This document shows positions 1 to 7,857 of a DNA stretch of 33,217 bases, piece by piece. The stretch comes from an uncultured Luteimonas sp. GTDB lineage: Bacteria > Pseudomonadota > Gammaproteobacteria > Xanthomonadales > Xanthomonadaceae. The notes beneath the pieces were generated by a model that saw nothing but the letters and a program-made list of their open reading frames with translations, was not told the DNA's origin and did no database searches. A program made the translations under genes and the position numbers. The stretch's first letter is position 1; every line of letters starts with the position of its first letter. The DNA lies in assembly GCA_938008415.1 (NCBI GenBank), contig CALLKI010000033.1:1-33217 (forward strand). The letters are read 5' to 3'.

Positions 1-521
1 ATGCGCTGCATGCGGGCCAGCACCTGGCGCCGTCGCCGGCTCATCCGCCCCGGGCAGCGGTCGACCAGCACGTGCAGTCCCCGCTGCAGATGCCGCAGCT
101 GCAGCAGCAGCGGCCTGAACGCGCGGTCATCCTGTTGCGCGGCGCAATCGCGCCACAGGCGCAGCGTCAGCCGCAGCTCGTCGCGCGTCATCCGGCCGTT
201 GCCGGGATACAGTCCGTAGTCGCTCGCCGTCGATTTCCTGGACGCGCCGGTCTCGGGCAGCAGCAGTCCGATCGCCAGGCCGTCGTGATCGGCCTGCAGC
301 GTCGATCCGGAATCGGGATCGAGCGCGATCCAGCCTCCCGGGACGAGGCGGAAGGCGCCTTCCCTCGCCTCGATCCGGGAACTGCCGCGCAGTTGGATCC
401 AGAACGCGAAATGCCGCGCCGCTTGTCGCGCGCTGCATAGCCGCGGGACGAGGCGGGTCGCGATGCCGGACTTCGCCGTCGTCCCCGGCGCGGGAATCGT
501 GTGGATGTCTTGCCGTCTCAT
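1..521 (-). CDS. AraC-family regulator, N-terminal part (runs off the left edge)
   Basis: The minus strand is open from an ATG at 521 to the window edge, giving 173 codons without a stop; a good Shine-Dalgarno (AGGAG) lies 7-8 nt upstream. The N-terminal part contains HFAFWIQLRG and GGWIALDPDSGS, which read like the beta-rich sensory domain of an AraC-type regulator. Near the break the Arg-rich RCPGRMSRRRRQ and QVLARMQR match the linker that precedes the helix-turn-helix in a xanthomonad AraC subgroup as I recall it. The DNA-binding domain itself lies outside the window, so the class is inferred. The gene is divergent from the sensor kinase at 835 and shares a 313-bp upstream region containing inverted repeats. 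Confidence 0.7.
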   Translation of the reverse strand, partial: MRRQDIHTIPAPGTTAKSGIATRLVPRLCSARQAARHFAFWIQLRGSSRIEAREGAFRLVPGGWIALDPDSGSTLQADHDGLAIGLLLPETGASRKSTASDYGLYPGNGRMTRDELRLTLRLWRDCAAQQDDRAFRPLLLQLRHLQRGLHVLVDRCPGRMSRRRRQVLARMQR

Positions 522-571
522 TTGACGTCTCCTGTCGCCGCTACATGCGGGAAACGGCCCAATTCGAACGC

Positions 572-587
572 CGATCGCCGGCGATCG
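572..587. promoter_or_regulatory. 16-bp perfect palindrome, candidate operator
   Basis: CGATCGCC is followed immediately by its reverse complement GGCGATCG. It lies about 50 bp upstream of the AraC-type start on that strand, in the shared divergent region. A palindrome of this length is a plausible dimer-binding site. In such GC-rich DNA it could also be chance, because it contains common CGATCG words. Confidence 0.3.
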
Positions 588-680
588 CATGCGTGTATCG
601 GCGTAGGCGCGGGTTACGTCCATCGGAACGCCATGAGATCGACGAAAGCGTCATCGGCATCGATGAAATTCCGCGTGGCG

Positions 681-722
681 GCGGCATGCGGCTTCTAGAA
701 TGCCGCGTCCCGGTCGCGGCAT
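681..722. promoter_or_regulatory. Alternating inverted repeats upstream of the sensor kinase
   Basis: GCGGCAT occurs at 681-687 and 716-722, exactly 35 bp apart, with the inverted ATGCCGC between them at 700-706. The last two form a perfect 8-bp inverted repeat, ATGCCGCG-N7-CGCGGCAT (700-722). The set ends 112 bp before the kinase start and overlaps a TAGAAT box. This fits a regulator-binding region or a 5' leader hairpin; the binding protein is unknown. Confidence 0.35.
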
Positions 723-834
723 CCGGGAACGCGATGCCGACCCGCCCGGCCCCGCCATGCGTCGCGGTGCCTGTGCATGGATCCGCGAACGCGATGCGCC
801 GATGCCTCCATGCTACTCTTCCGGTTGTCTGCCG

Positions 835-1929
835 ATGTGCGTATCCGATCCCGTGCAAGCTCCCCGTCCCGATACCCTGGACAAGAGCGTTCTGGCGATC
901 AGCCTGTGCGTGTGGCTGGGGTACTTCGTGATGGTGAACACGCTGACCTACGTCGTTCCGGGGCGCAGCTTCGACCTCGGGACGCTGACCGCCCGGATCG
1001 TCGTCGCCGCGACGGGGGCGGCGCTCTGCCTGTGCATGTACGCGGTGTTGCGGCGCTGGGGCGGCAGCCAGCCGTGGCCCCTGCTGCTGAAGGCGATGGC
1101 GTTGAGCGTCGTGCCCGCGGCGCTGCTGGTCGCGACCGGCATGTACGCGTTCCGGGCGTTCACGTCGTATTACCTGCTCAATCCGGGCGAATGGATGGAT
1201 CCGTACCTGATGGGTTGGACCTTCACCAGCCACCTGTGGATGCTGTTCACCTGGTGCGCCCTGTACGTCGGGGCGGCGTCGATCATCGAATTGCGCCGGC
1301 GCGAGGCGCAGCTGGCCGCGGCGCAGGCCGCGGCGCACCGTGCCCAGTTGCTCGCGCTTCGCCTGCAGATCAACCCGCACTTCCTGTTCAACACGCTCAA
1401 CACGCTGGCCGGCCTGATCGTGCTGGGGCGCAAGGAGGAGTCGGAGCGCATCGTGCTCGATCTGTCGCGGTTCCTGCGCCATACCCTGGCGAAGACGCCG
1501 ACCGAGCTGGTGCCGCTGGCGGACGAGGTCGGGGTGTTGCGCATGTACCTGGACATCGAGCGTGCGCGCTTCCACGACCGCCTGCAGGTGAGCTACGACG
1601 TGCCGGAGGAATGCGGCCGGGCGCTGGTGCCGAGCCTGGTGCTGCTGCCGTTCGCGGAGAATTCGATCAAGCACGCGCTGGGCAACAGCGAGGATGGCAT
1701 CCACATCAGGGTCGGTGCCCGCCGCGAAGGCGGCATGCTGCGGGTGTGGCTGGAAGACGGGGGCCGGGGGGAATCCCACGCCCCGGACGGCCTTGGCATC
1801 GGCCTGTCGAACGTGCGCCAGCAGCTGCAGGCGCTGTACGGGCCCCAAGGGCGCCTGCGTGCCGGGCCGACTGGGGACGGCTGGCGCAACGAGATCGCGA
1901 TCCCGTGGCAGGAAGCAGCGAAGGCATGA
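835..1929 (+). CDS. LytS/AlgZ-type membrane sensor histidine kinase
   Basis: A 364-residue kinase of the His_kinase (LytS-like) family. Four hydrophobic segments (about residues 17-37, 52-72, 85-105 and 128-150) form a membrane sensor with no obvious periplasmic domain. The H-box LQINPHFLFNTLN carries the expected phospho-accepting His182. The ATPase part follows with the N-box AENSIKH (Asn276) and G-box DGLGIGLSNVRQQ near 318-330. It should phosphorylate the regulator encoded next, whose start overlaps its stop by 4 nt (ATGA). The start is uncertain: I chose the ATG at 835, just before the first membrane segment, but it has no strong ribosome-binding site, and in-frame ATGs lie upstream at 757 and 802. 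Confidence 0.85.
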   Translation: MCVSDPVQAPRPDTLDKSVLAISLCVWLGYFVMVNTLTYVVPGRSFDLGTLTARIVVAATGAALCLCMYAVLRRWGGSQPWPLLLKAMALSVVPAALLVATGMYAFRAFTSYYLLNPGEWMDPYLMGWTFTSHLWMLFTWCALYVGAASIIELRRREAQLAAAQAAAHRAQLLALRLQINPHFLFNTLNTLAGLIVLGRKEESERIVLDLSRFLRHTLAKTPTELVPLADEVGVLRMYLDIERARFHDRLQVSYDVPEECGRALVPSLVLLPFAENSIKHALGNSEDGIHIRVGARREGGMLRVWLEDGGRGESHAPDGLGIGLSNVRQQLQALYGPQGRLRAGPTGDGWRNEIAIPWQEAAKA

Positions 1930-2714
1930 TCCGCATCCTGCTGGCCGACGACGAACCGGTGGCGCTGGAACGGCTGGAACTGGCGGTTGCCGGCATCCCC
2001 GACGCCGAGGTGGTCGCGAAGGCGGCGAACGGCCGGCAGGCGCTGGAACTGATCCGGGAACTGGAGCCCGATGTGGCGGTGCTCGACATCCGGATGCCCG
2101 GCCGCGACGGGTTCTCGGTGATCGGGGGGATCCCGTCCGGAAGCCACGTCCCCGAGATCGTGTTCGTCACCGCCTTCCACGAGCACGCGGTGCGCGCGTT
2201 CGAATTCCACGCCGTGGACTACCTGCTCAAGCCGGTGGCCTTCGACCGCTTCGCCCAGGCGATCGAGCGCGCGCGTGCACGGCTGCGTGCACGGCAATCG
2301 GAGGCCAGGTTCGCGGAACTGCAGGAATTGATCGCCACCCTGCGCAGGCAACGCGCGGAAGAGCGGGCCGGGTGGATGGAAGAAGCCTGGGTGCGTACCC
2401 GCGCCGGCCTGGTGCGGGTGCGGTTCGAGGACGTGGACGTGATCACGGCGGAGGGTGACTACGTCTCGCTGCACGTGGGCGGGCACGCCTACCTGCTGAA
2501 GGACACGATGGATTCCCTGCAGTCCCGGCTCGATTCTGCCCGGTTCCTGCGCGTGCACCGTTCCACGATCGTCAACCTTTCGCGCGTGACCGGCATGCGG
2601 CGCCGCGGGTCCCGTGCCCTGTTCCTGGTGCTGGAAGGCGGCAGGGAAGTGGCGGTCGGGCCGAGCCGGGTCGGCCCGGTACTGGAGGCGCTGAACGCAC
2701 GGCGCTGGCGTTGA
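1926..2714 (+). CDS. LytTR-family response regulator
   Basis: A 262-residue regulator with an N-terminal receiver domain and a C-terminal LytTR DNA-binding domain. The receiver has the acidic pair Asp8/Asp9, phospho-acceptor Asp54 in VLDIRMPG, Thr82 and the switch Lys102 in YLLKP. A charged, probably helical linker (about 108-145) leads to the LytTR part (about 150-258), with typical features such as ITAEGDYVSLH and FLRVHRSTIVNL. The start overlaps the kinase stop as ATGA, so the pair is translationally coupled and surely cognate. It is AlgR-like in build, but the genes beside algR in other genomes are not here, so I give no symbol. It converges on the TonB receptor gene. Confidence 0.92.
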   Translation: MIRILLADDEPVALERLELAVAGIPDAEVVAKAANGRQALELIRELEPDVAVLDIRMPGRDGFSVIGGIPSGSHVPEIVFVTAFHEHAVRAFEFHAVDYLLKPVAFDRFAQAIERARARLRARQSEARFAELQELIATLRRQRAEERAGWMEEAWVRTRAGLVRVRFEDVDVITAEGDYVSLHVGGHAYLLKDTMDSLQSRLDSARFLRVHRSTIVNLSRVTGMRRRGSRALFLVLEGGREVAVGPSRVGPVLEALNARRWR

Positions 2715-2715
2715 C

Positions 2716-2755
2716 GGGACCGCGGGAAAGGGGCGGCTTCCAGGTCCGCGGCCCC
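2716..2755. terminator. Hairpin between convergent regulator and receptor genes
   Basis: GGGACCGCGG (2716-2725) pairs with CCGCGGCCCC (2746-2755) in 9 of 10 positions around a 20-nt loop. It lies between two convergent stop codons. There is no T-run on either side, so a terminator role rests on position and stem strength only. Confidence 0.35.
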
Positions 2756-2765
2756 GGGGCGCGTG

Positions 2766-5207
2766 TCAGAAGCGATAGTCGAGTCGCACCGCGATGCCAC
2801 GTTCGTTGCCGTAGCGCTCGTGTATCGGCGACCTGCTGGACGTGCGTGAACGGGCCGTGCGGTAGGTGATGTACTGCTCGTTGAACAGGTTCTCGATGTG
2901 CACGCCAAGCTGCAGGTTGTCGTCGAGGCGGATGCGGCCGGACAGGTTGACCGTGGTGTATGCCGGCGAAACGTCCTCCGGACGGGTGTTGAAGTGCGAC
3001 TTGTACTCCCCGTAGGAGGCCACGTCGATGCGCGCGAACGTCTGGCGGCCCAGCAGCCGGAATTCATGGTCGAGCGCCAGATAGGCGTTGTACTTCGGCA
3101 CCATGGTCATGTCGTCGCCGGCCTTCGCGCCAAGGACCTCGTTGTCGGCGGTCAGCCTGGAGCGGGTGTGGCCGTAGTTGAACGTCAGCATGGTGCGGTC
3201 GGTCAGTGCCAGCGTGCTCTCGAACTCCAGCCCCTGCGACCGGGCCGACTTGCCGGGCGTGTTGGTGATGTAGCTGAAGCCGCAGCGGGGCATGATGATG
3301 GTGGACCAGGTGTCTCTCCAGTCGATGTGGTAGATGGCCGCGGCCACATGGAACCGGCGGTCGAACAGGCTGGCCTTGATGCCGACCTCCGTGTTCTCGA
3401 TCCGGTCGCTGCCGTAGCGGGGCTGGTAGCCGCCGGCGAACTCGTCCGCGGCGCAGGAATTGGGCAGCGGGGGATTGTTGCCGCCCGGGCGGTAGCCCTC
3501 CGAGTACAGGGCGTAGACGTTGAGGTTGCCGCTCGGCATGTAGGACACGCTGAACTTCCTGCGCGTGCCGGATTCCCTGCCTGAATATGCCTCGTCGAAG
3601 TACGGTGAATCACCATTGGTGCCGAGCCAGATGCCGCTGCTGCGGAAGGCCATGGAGTCCTCGAACCGGAAGCGGCGCAGGCCACCGGTGAACTCGAACC
3701 TGCCGATGCCGGTCTCCAGCAGGTAGCCCAGCTCGCCGAAGACTGCCCGCTCGCGGGCGTAGTAATGGAGGGTGGTCGTGTTGTAGTTGGCCCCCGGGTT
3801 GCCGTACAGCGCCTGGCCGAGTTCGGCGATGTTGCGGATGCCGAGGTCCGTGAAGCCGTATTCGAAGTAGTCGTTCCAGGCCGAGAAGATCGCGATGCTG
3901 CGCGGGTCGGTATCGTGGTACTGCCACTGGCCGTCCGGGTCGTATCCTTCCCAGGACCGGTCCTGGAAGAAACCCACGGTCCAGTCGAGGCCGCCGATGT
4001 GCTCCAGGCTCTGGAAACGCAGCTCGTGCGTGGTCTGGTAGGTCTTGGAATGGTTGGTGACCCAGGTGCGCGCCATGTCTTCCATGTCCTGGCGGGACCT
4101 GCTGCCGCGGGACCTGTAGAAACTGTAGCGGTACGTGCCGACGTAATGCGCCGACATGATCCCGGACAGGTTGTCATGGTCGGCGCGCAGCGAGAACAGG
4201 TTGAGGGCGCTGCGCGCCCATCCGTCCACCCGCTCCCAGATCGTGTACTTGGGGTTGGACCGGACGGGCTGCGAATCCGCGGCGCGGCAGGCCGGGCGTT
4301 CCGCTCCCGCGGGGCATTCGACCTGTTCGAAGTCGACATCGTATCCCCACGGCGAGTCGGGGTTCGGGGTCAGGATGGGAACCCAGTAGAAGCCGGGGAT
4401 CGAACGGTCGGCCGTATCGGGGCCGACGGAATCGGTGGCGACCCAGATGTGGCCGAGGATGAGGTCGAGGTCCCGCGCCGGCTGCCAGCGCAGCTGTGTG
4501 CGGATGAACTCGGAGTCCGCCTCGTAGCGGGTGCCCGTGTGGGCGTTGACCATCTTGCCCGGCACGTTGCGGACGCCCGTGCTCACGCGCATGGCGAGGG
4601 TGTCGTCGACCAGCGGGATGTTGATGCTGGCATTGGCGCGGGTCCAGGTGCCGTGGAGGCTCTTCTCCGTCCCGGCGACTGCGTTGCCATTGAATTCGAA
4701 ATCGTTGAACTGCGGGGCGCGCGTGCGCAGATGTACCGTGCCGCCGATCGCGTTCGAGCCCCAGAGCGTGCCCTGCGGGCCGCGCAGGACCTCGACCTGC
4801 TCGATGTCGTGCACGTAGCCGAAGCCGAGCGGGATGCCATCGACGAACTGGCTGGTGGTGCCGGGTGTCGGGGTGTTGCCGCCGACCAGGCCGCGCAGGA
4901 TCAGCTGCCCGAGCGGATTGGCGCCGCCGGCGATGGTGCGGTAGATGTCCAGGACGGTGACCGCGTTGCGGTTGTCGAGTTCGGATGCGCCCACCACCGA
5001 GATGTTCATGGGGACTTCCACGACCGACTCGGTGCGCTTGCGGGCGGTGACGACGACGGCGTCCAGGTCCGTCGCCTCGTCGTCCTGGCCGGGCGACGGC
5101 GGCTCCTGCGCGGGGACGGTGCCGCAGAGGCCGCAGAGCAGGATGGCAATGGGCACCCATGGCGCCATCGCGCGGAACTCAGGGATGAACCTCGCGTGAT
5201 GCGGCAT
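2766..5207 (-). CDS. TonB-dependent outer membrane receptor
   Basis: About 813 residues. After a signal peptide (cut near GTVPAQ) comes a TonB-box-like DAVVVTARKR, then the plug domain with the hallmark VEVLRGPQGTLWGSNAIGG. A long beta-barrel follows and ends in LDYRF with the C-terminal aromatic typical of outer membrane barrels. The substrate cannot be read from the sequence. I chose the ATG at 5207 because it leaves basic residues before the hydrophobic core; an ATG at 5168 gives a shorter leader without a positive n-region, and a TTG at 5240 is also possible. No strong ribosome-binding site decides. It faces the LytS/LytTR pair tail-to-tail, so co-regulation is possible but not shown. Confidence 0.9.
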   Translation of the reverse strand: MPHHARFIPEFRAMAPWVPIAILLCGLCGTVPAQEPPSPGQDDEATDLDAVVVTARKRTESVVEVPMNISVVGASELDNRNAVTVLDIYRTIAGGANPLGQLILRGLVGGNTPTPGTTSQFVDGIPLGFGYVHDIEQVEVLRGPQGTLWGSNAIGGTVHLRTRAPQFNDFEFNGNAVAGTEKSLHGTWTRANASINIPLVDDTLAMRVSTGVRNVPGKMVNAHTGTRYEADSEFIRTQLRWQPARDLDLILGHIWVATDSVGPDTADRSIPGFYWVPILTPNPDSPWGYDVDFEQVECPAGAERPACRAADSQPVRSNPKYTIWERVDGWARSALNLFSLRADHDNLSGIMSAHYVGTYRYSFYRSRGSRSRQDMEDMARTWVTNHSKTYQTTHELRFQSLEHIGGLDWTVGFFQDRSWEGYDPDGQWQYHDTDPRSIAIFSAWNDYFEYGFTDLGIRNIAELGQALYGNPGANYNTTTLHYYARERAVFGELGYLLETGIGRFEFTGGLRRFRFEDSMAFRSSGIWLGTNGDSPYFDEAYSGRESGTRRKFSVSYMPSGNLNVYALYSEGYRPGGNNPPLPNSCAADEFAGGYQPRYGSDRIENTEVGIKASLFDRRFHVAAAIYHIDWRDTWSTIIMPRCGFSYITNTPGKSARSQGLEFESTLALTDRTMLTFNYGHTRSRLTADNEVLGAKAGDDMTMVPKYNAYLALDHEFRLLGRQTFARIDVASYGEYKSHFNTRPEDVSPAYTTVNLSGRIRLDDNLQLGVHIENLFNEQYITYRTARSRTSSRSPIHERYGNERGIAVRLDYRF

Positions 5208-5250
5208 GTGGGGAGCCCGCCGGGGACCCGCTCCGGCCAAAAGTGCCCGA

Positions 5251-5264
5251 ACCCCGTTCGGGGT
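5251..5264. promoter_or_regulatory. Short inverted repeat upstream of the TonB receptor
   Basis: ACCCCG-TT-CGGGGT is a perfect 14-bp inverted repeat 44 bp upstream of the receptor start, in the gap shared with divergent trmL. It may be an operator for either gene. At this length in GC-rich DNA it could be chance. Confidence 0.2.
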
Positions 5265-5348
5265 GTCAACGGCCTGCGTACCCGAACACGCGAATCCGGC
5301 CGGCGTCCGGCCAGGCTCCCCGCGGCCGGACCAGGGCGTGGCGGCGCG

Positions 5349-5377
5349 GCGACACCGGCGAGCCCGTCGCGGATAAT
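5349..5377 (+). promoter_or_regulatory. Sigma-70-type promoter of trmL, predicts a leaderless mRNA
   Basis: GCGACA (5349-5354, 4 of 6 to consensus) and GATAAT (5372-5377, 5 of 6) are separated by exactly 17 bp. The -10 box ends 6 nt before the trmL ATG at 5384, so transcription should begin at or within a base or two of the A of the start codon. No Shine-Dalgarno fits. Together this predicts a leaderless transcript. Confidence 0.55.
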
Positions 5378-5383
5378 GCCCGC

Positions 5384-5848
5384 ATGTTCGACGTGATCCT
5401 GCACCGGCCGGAGATCCCGCCCAACACCGGCAACGTGATCCGCCTGTGCGCGAACACCGGCGCGCGGCTGCACCTGGTCAGGCCGCTGGGTTTCGACATG
5501 GACGACCGCCACCTGCGGCGCGCGGGGCTGGATTACCACGAATATGCGACGGTGCAGGTGCACGATTCGCTCGACGCCGCGCTCGCGGCGATCGCGCCGC
5601 CACGCCTGTTCGCGCTGAGCACGCGCAACGAGGTGCGCTACGACGCACCGCGCTTCGCGGAGGGTGATGCGTTCCTCTTCGGCAGCGAGACCTGCGGGCT
5701 GCCCGGGGACGTGCTGGCGCGCGTGCCGGATGACCGGCGCCTGCGCCTGCCGATGCGCCCGGGCAACCGCAGCCTGAACCTGTCGAACGCGGTGGCGGTG
5801 GTGGTATTCGAGGCCTGGCGCCAGCTCGGTTTCGCCGGCGCGGGCTGA
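5384..5848 (+). CDS. trmL: tRNA (cytidine/uridine-34 2'-O)-methyltransferase TrmL
   Basis: A 154-residue SPOUT-class methyltransferase, close to the usual 155-160. It uses S-adenosylmethionine to methylate the ribose of the wobble nucleotide of certain tRNA-Leu species. The three family motifs are present: NTGNVIRLCANTG (14-26), FGSETCGLP (99-107), and LPMRPGNRSLNLSNAVAVV (122-140), which forms the trefoil knot that binds the cofactor. The N-terminal MFDVILHRPEIPPNTGN is typical of TrmL rather than the longer TrmH. The ATG at 5384 is fixed by this conserved N-terminus and by the promoter directly upstream. A hairpin follows the stop. The gene appears to be transcribed alone. Confidence 0.95.
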   Translation: MFDVILHRPEIPPNTGNVIRLCANTGARLHLVRPLGFDMDDRHLRRAGLDYHEYATVQVHDSLDAALAAIAPPRLFALSTRNEVRYDAPRFAEGDAFLFGSETCGLPGDVLARVPDDRRLRLPMRPGNRSLNLSNAVAVVVFEAWRQLGFAGAG

Positions 5849-5856
5849 AGGCGGCG

Positions 5857-5878
5857 CCGGCGACTGCGCCGGGGCTTT
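5857..5878 (+). terminator. Probable terminator after trmL
   Basis: CCGGCG-ACTG-CGCCGG (5857-5872) forms a 6-bp GC stem with a tetraloop, 8 nt after the trmL stop. It is followed by GGCTTTCG, a short T-run. It is weak by E. coli standards but well placed. Confidence 0.45.
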
Positions 5879-5939
5879 CGCGCTGCGGGTGGTGCGATCG
5901 CGGCGGGCATGGCGCGGATGCATTCCAACCCGAAAAGTT

Positions 5940-5966
5940 CCTGAACACATCGAACGTGTGTTCAGG
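5940..5966. promoter_or_regulatory. Perfect 10-bp inverted repeat upstream of the Ax21-like gene
   Basis: CCTGAACACA (5940-5949) and TGTGTTCAGG (5957-5966) are perfect reverse complements with a 7-nt spacer. It lies 91 bp after trmL and 154 bp before the Ax21-like ATG. Arms and spacing fit a helix-turn-helix dimer operator; a hairpin in a long 5' leader, or a dispersed genomic repeat, are alternatives. Confidence 0.45.
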
Positions 5967-6120
5967 GGAGGTTGCGCCGCGTTTTCGAGAATGCGGCCGA
6001 CCGTTCCGGCAGCGCCATGTCTCCCCCAGGATGGTTGTTCCCCCTCCCCCGGCGCTTCCGGAACGGCCTTCACGCGTTTCCAGAAGCACACGAAGAACCC
6101 ACAACAAAGAGGCTCCCCCG

Positions 6121-6675
6121 ATGAAGCGTTCCCTGTTCGCCCTTGGCCTGCTCGCCGCCCTGCCGTTCGCCGCTTCCGCGGCCGATGGCTTGTCGTACAA
6201 CTACGTCGAGGCAGGCTACGTCGCCACCAACCTCGATGGACTGCCGGATGCCGACGGCTTCGGCCTGCGCGGTTCGGTCGCGTTCCATCCCAATTTCCAC
6301 CTCTTCGGCGACTACTCGAAGCAGGACGTGGATGGCACCAGCGTCGACGTGGACGAGTGGCGCGTCGGCCTGGGCTACAACCACAGCCTGTCGCCGCGGG
6401 CCGACCTGCTGACCCGCGTGGCCTACGAGAAGATCGACGCCGGCGTCGCCAGGGCCGATGGCTGGAGCGTCGAGGCCGGCGCCCGTGGCCTGCTCACGGA
6501 CAACTTCGAGGGCTACGCGCTGGCCGGCTATGCCGACGGCGACGACGTGGACGGCGACTTCTATGGCCGCCTCGGCGCGACCGTGAAGTTCAACCGCAAC
6601 TGGGCGCTGAACGGCGACGTGAAGTTCTCCGACGGCGACACCCAGTGGTTCGTCGGCCCGCGCTTCACCTGGTAA
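6121..6675 (+). CDS. Ax21-like outer membrane beta-barrel protein
   Basis: A 184-residue protein with a clear signal peptide (KRSLFALGLLAALPFAASA, cleaved near residue 20) and alternating beta-strand pattern ending in GPRFTW, the terminal aromatic of an outer membrane barrel. Phrases such as GLSYNYVEAGYVATN and FHLFGDYSKQD match the xanthomonad Ax21 family. Ax21 was once reported as a secreted quorum signal and immune elicitor; those reports were retracted, so I call it only a small barrel protein. The ATG at 6121 begins the signal peptide, with a purine-rich AAAGAGG upstream. The gene is monocistronic, between a long leader containing an inverted repeat and a strong terminator. Confidence 0.85.
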   Translation: MKRSLFALGLLAALPFAASAADGLSYNYVEAGYVATNLDGLPDADGFGLRGSVAFHPNFHLFGDYSKQDVDGTSVDVDEWRVGLGYNHSLSPRADLLTRVAYEKIDAGVARADGWSVEAGARGLLTDNFEGYALAGYADGDDVDGDFYGRLGATVKFNRNWALNGDVKFSDGDTQWFVGPRFTW

Positions 6676-6739
6676 GCGCCCGGGCGAAAACCAAAGCCGC
6701 GACGTTGCTCCCTTCCCCTCTCTCCCGATGTCGCGACCT

Positions 6740-6768
6740 GGCCCGGCCGGCAACGGCCGGGCCTTTCC
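6740..6768 (+). terminator. Strong intrinsic terminator after the Ax21-like gene
   Basis: GGCCCGGCCG-GCAA-CGGCCGGGCC forms a perfect 10-bp stem with a tetraloop (6740-6763), followed by TTTCC. It lies 65 nt after the stop. It sits between convergent genes, but the T-run serves the rightward transcript only. Confidence 0.85.
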
Positions 6769-6824
6769 GTCTGCGGTACGGGCAGGGCCGCGCGGCGCGT
6801 GGCCGCGCCGTGCGCGGCGGGAAG

Positions 6825-7850
6825 TCAGCCGAACAGCCCGTCCGGGTATTCGGCCTTGCGTTCGCGTGCCATCAGCCGCGCCAGGCCTTCGGCAGGGGTG
6901 ATGTCGCCGTGGAGCACGTCGCGCACGTTGCGCGCGATCGGCAGGTCCACGCCATGGCGTTCGGCCAGGCGCATGACCTCGTCCGCGGTCTGGATCGATT
7001 CGACCACCTGGCCGATCCCGCGCACCGCCTCGTCGATGCTCTGGCCGCGGCCGAGGGCGAGGCCCAGGCGCCGGTTGCGCGACAGGTCACCGGTGCAGGT
7101 GAGCACCAGGTCACCCAGGCCGGCCAGGCCCATCAATGTTTCCGGCCGCCCGCCCATGGCGGCGTTGAGCCGCAGCATCTCGTTGAGGCCGCGGGTGATC
7201 AGCCCGGCGCGGGCATTGAGGCCGAGCGACATGCCGTCGGCCACGCCGGTGGCGACCGCCAGCACGTTCTTCATCGCGCCGCCCAGCTCGGCGCCGCGGA
7301 TGTCGTTGCCGGTGTAGGCGCGGAACGAGGGGCCGTGGAGCACGTCGGCGACCGACTGCACGAAGGCGGCATCGTCGCCGTGCACAGTCAACGCGGTCGG
7401 CAGGCCCTGCGCCACTTCCTTCGCGAACGAGGGGCCGGTGACGACGGCCAGCGGCACGCCGGGGCCGAGCGCCTCGGCCGCGACCTCGTGCAGGAACCGG
7501 CCGGTCCCGGGCTCGAAGCCCTTGGTCGCCCAGGCCACGCCCGCGTGCGGCGGGCGCAGCGGGGCCAGCGCGCGCAGGGTTTCGCCGAACGCGTGCGAGG
7601 GCACCGCCACCAGCACCAGGCCCGCGTCGCGCAGGGCGGCGGCCAGGCCGGTGGTGGCACGCAGGCCTTCGGGCAGGGGGATGCCCGGGAGGTAGCGCGG
7701 ATTCTCGTGCCGGCCGTCGATCGCCGCGATGACCGCCGGGTCCCGGCCCCACAGCACCGTGGGGAAACCGTGGCGTGCGATCAGCGCGGCGAGCGCGGTG
7801 CCCCAGGACCCCGCGCCGAGGACCGCGACCGGTCCGGTCGGTATCGCCAT
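6825..7850 (-). CDS. gpsA: NAD(P)-dependent glycerol-3-phosphate dehydrogenase
   Basis: A 341-residue cytosolic enzyme that reduces dihydroxyacetone phosphate to sn-glycerol 3-phosphate for phospholipid synthesis. The N-terminal Rossmann motif is VLGAGSWGTALA (10-21). NDIRGAELGGAMKN (182-195) contains the catalytic Lys194, and GLGDLVLTCTGDLSRNRRLG (244-263) is the conserved C-terminal substrate/coenzyme region. Length is normal. The ATG at 7850 lies 7 nt after the secB stop, so the two form an operon, the order also seen in E. coli. Confidence 0.97.
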   Translation of the reverse strand: MAIPTGPVAVLGAGSWGTALAALIARHGFPTVLWGRDPAVIAAIDGRHENPRYLPGIPLPEGLRATTGLAAALRDAGLVLVAVPSHAFGETLRALAPLRPPHAGVAWATKGFEPGTGRFLHEVAAEALGPGVPLAVVTGPSFAKEVAQGLPTALTVHGDDAAFVQSVADVLHGPSFRAYTGNDIRGAELGGAMKNVLAVATGVADGMSLGLNARAGLITRGLNEMLRLNAAMGGRPETLMGLAGLGDLVLTCTGDLSRNRRLGLALGRGQSIDEAVRGIGQVVESIQTADEVMRLAERHGVDLPIARNVRDVLHGDITPAEGLARLMARERKAEYPDGLFG

Positions 7851-7857
7851 GGCCCGC

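Larger units (their letters stand above)
522..834. other. Intergenic region between divergent regulators
   Basis: No convincing gene lies in these 313 bp. The region should hold the promoters of the AraC-type gene (leftward) and the LytS-type kinase (rightward). It contains a 16-bp perfect palindrome (572-587) and three alternating copies of a GCGGCAT motif (681-722). I could not assign -35/-10 boxes with confidence; TAGAAT at 696-701 resembles a -10 box but lacks a convincing -35. Confidence 0.6.

Noticed and set aside
777..2714. A 645-codon plus-strand frame fusing ~380 residues to the LytTR regulator.
   Set aside because: The first part is the kinase gene read in the wrong frame; the regulator starts at the ATGA overlap at 1926.
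3765..5396. A 543-codon plus-strand frame opposite the TonB receptor.
   Set aside because: Antisense shadow with Val/Gly/Arg-rich sequence and no domain; the receptor frame has plug and barrel motifs.
6121..6675. Reading the Ax21-like protein as a secreted quorum-sensing signal.
   Set aside because: The original reports for Ax21 were retracted, and the sequence shows an ordinary signal peptide and outer membrane barrel.
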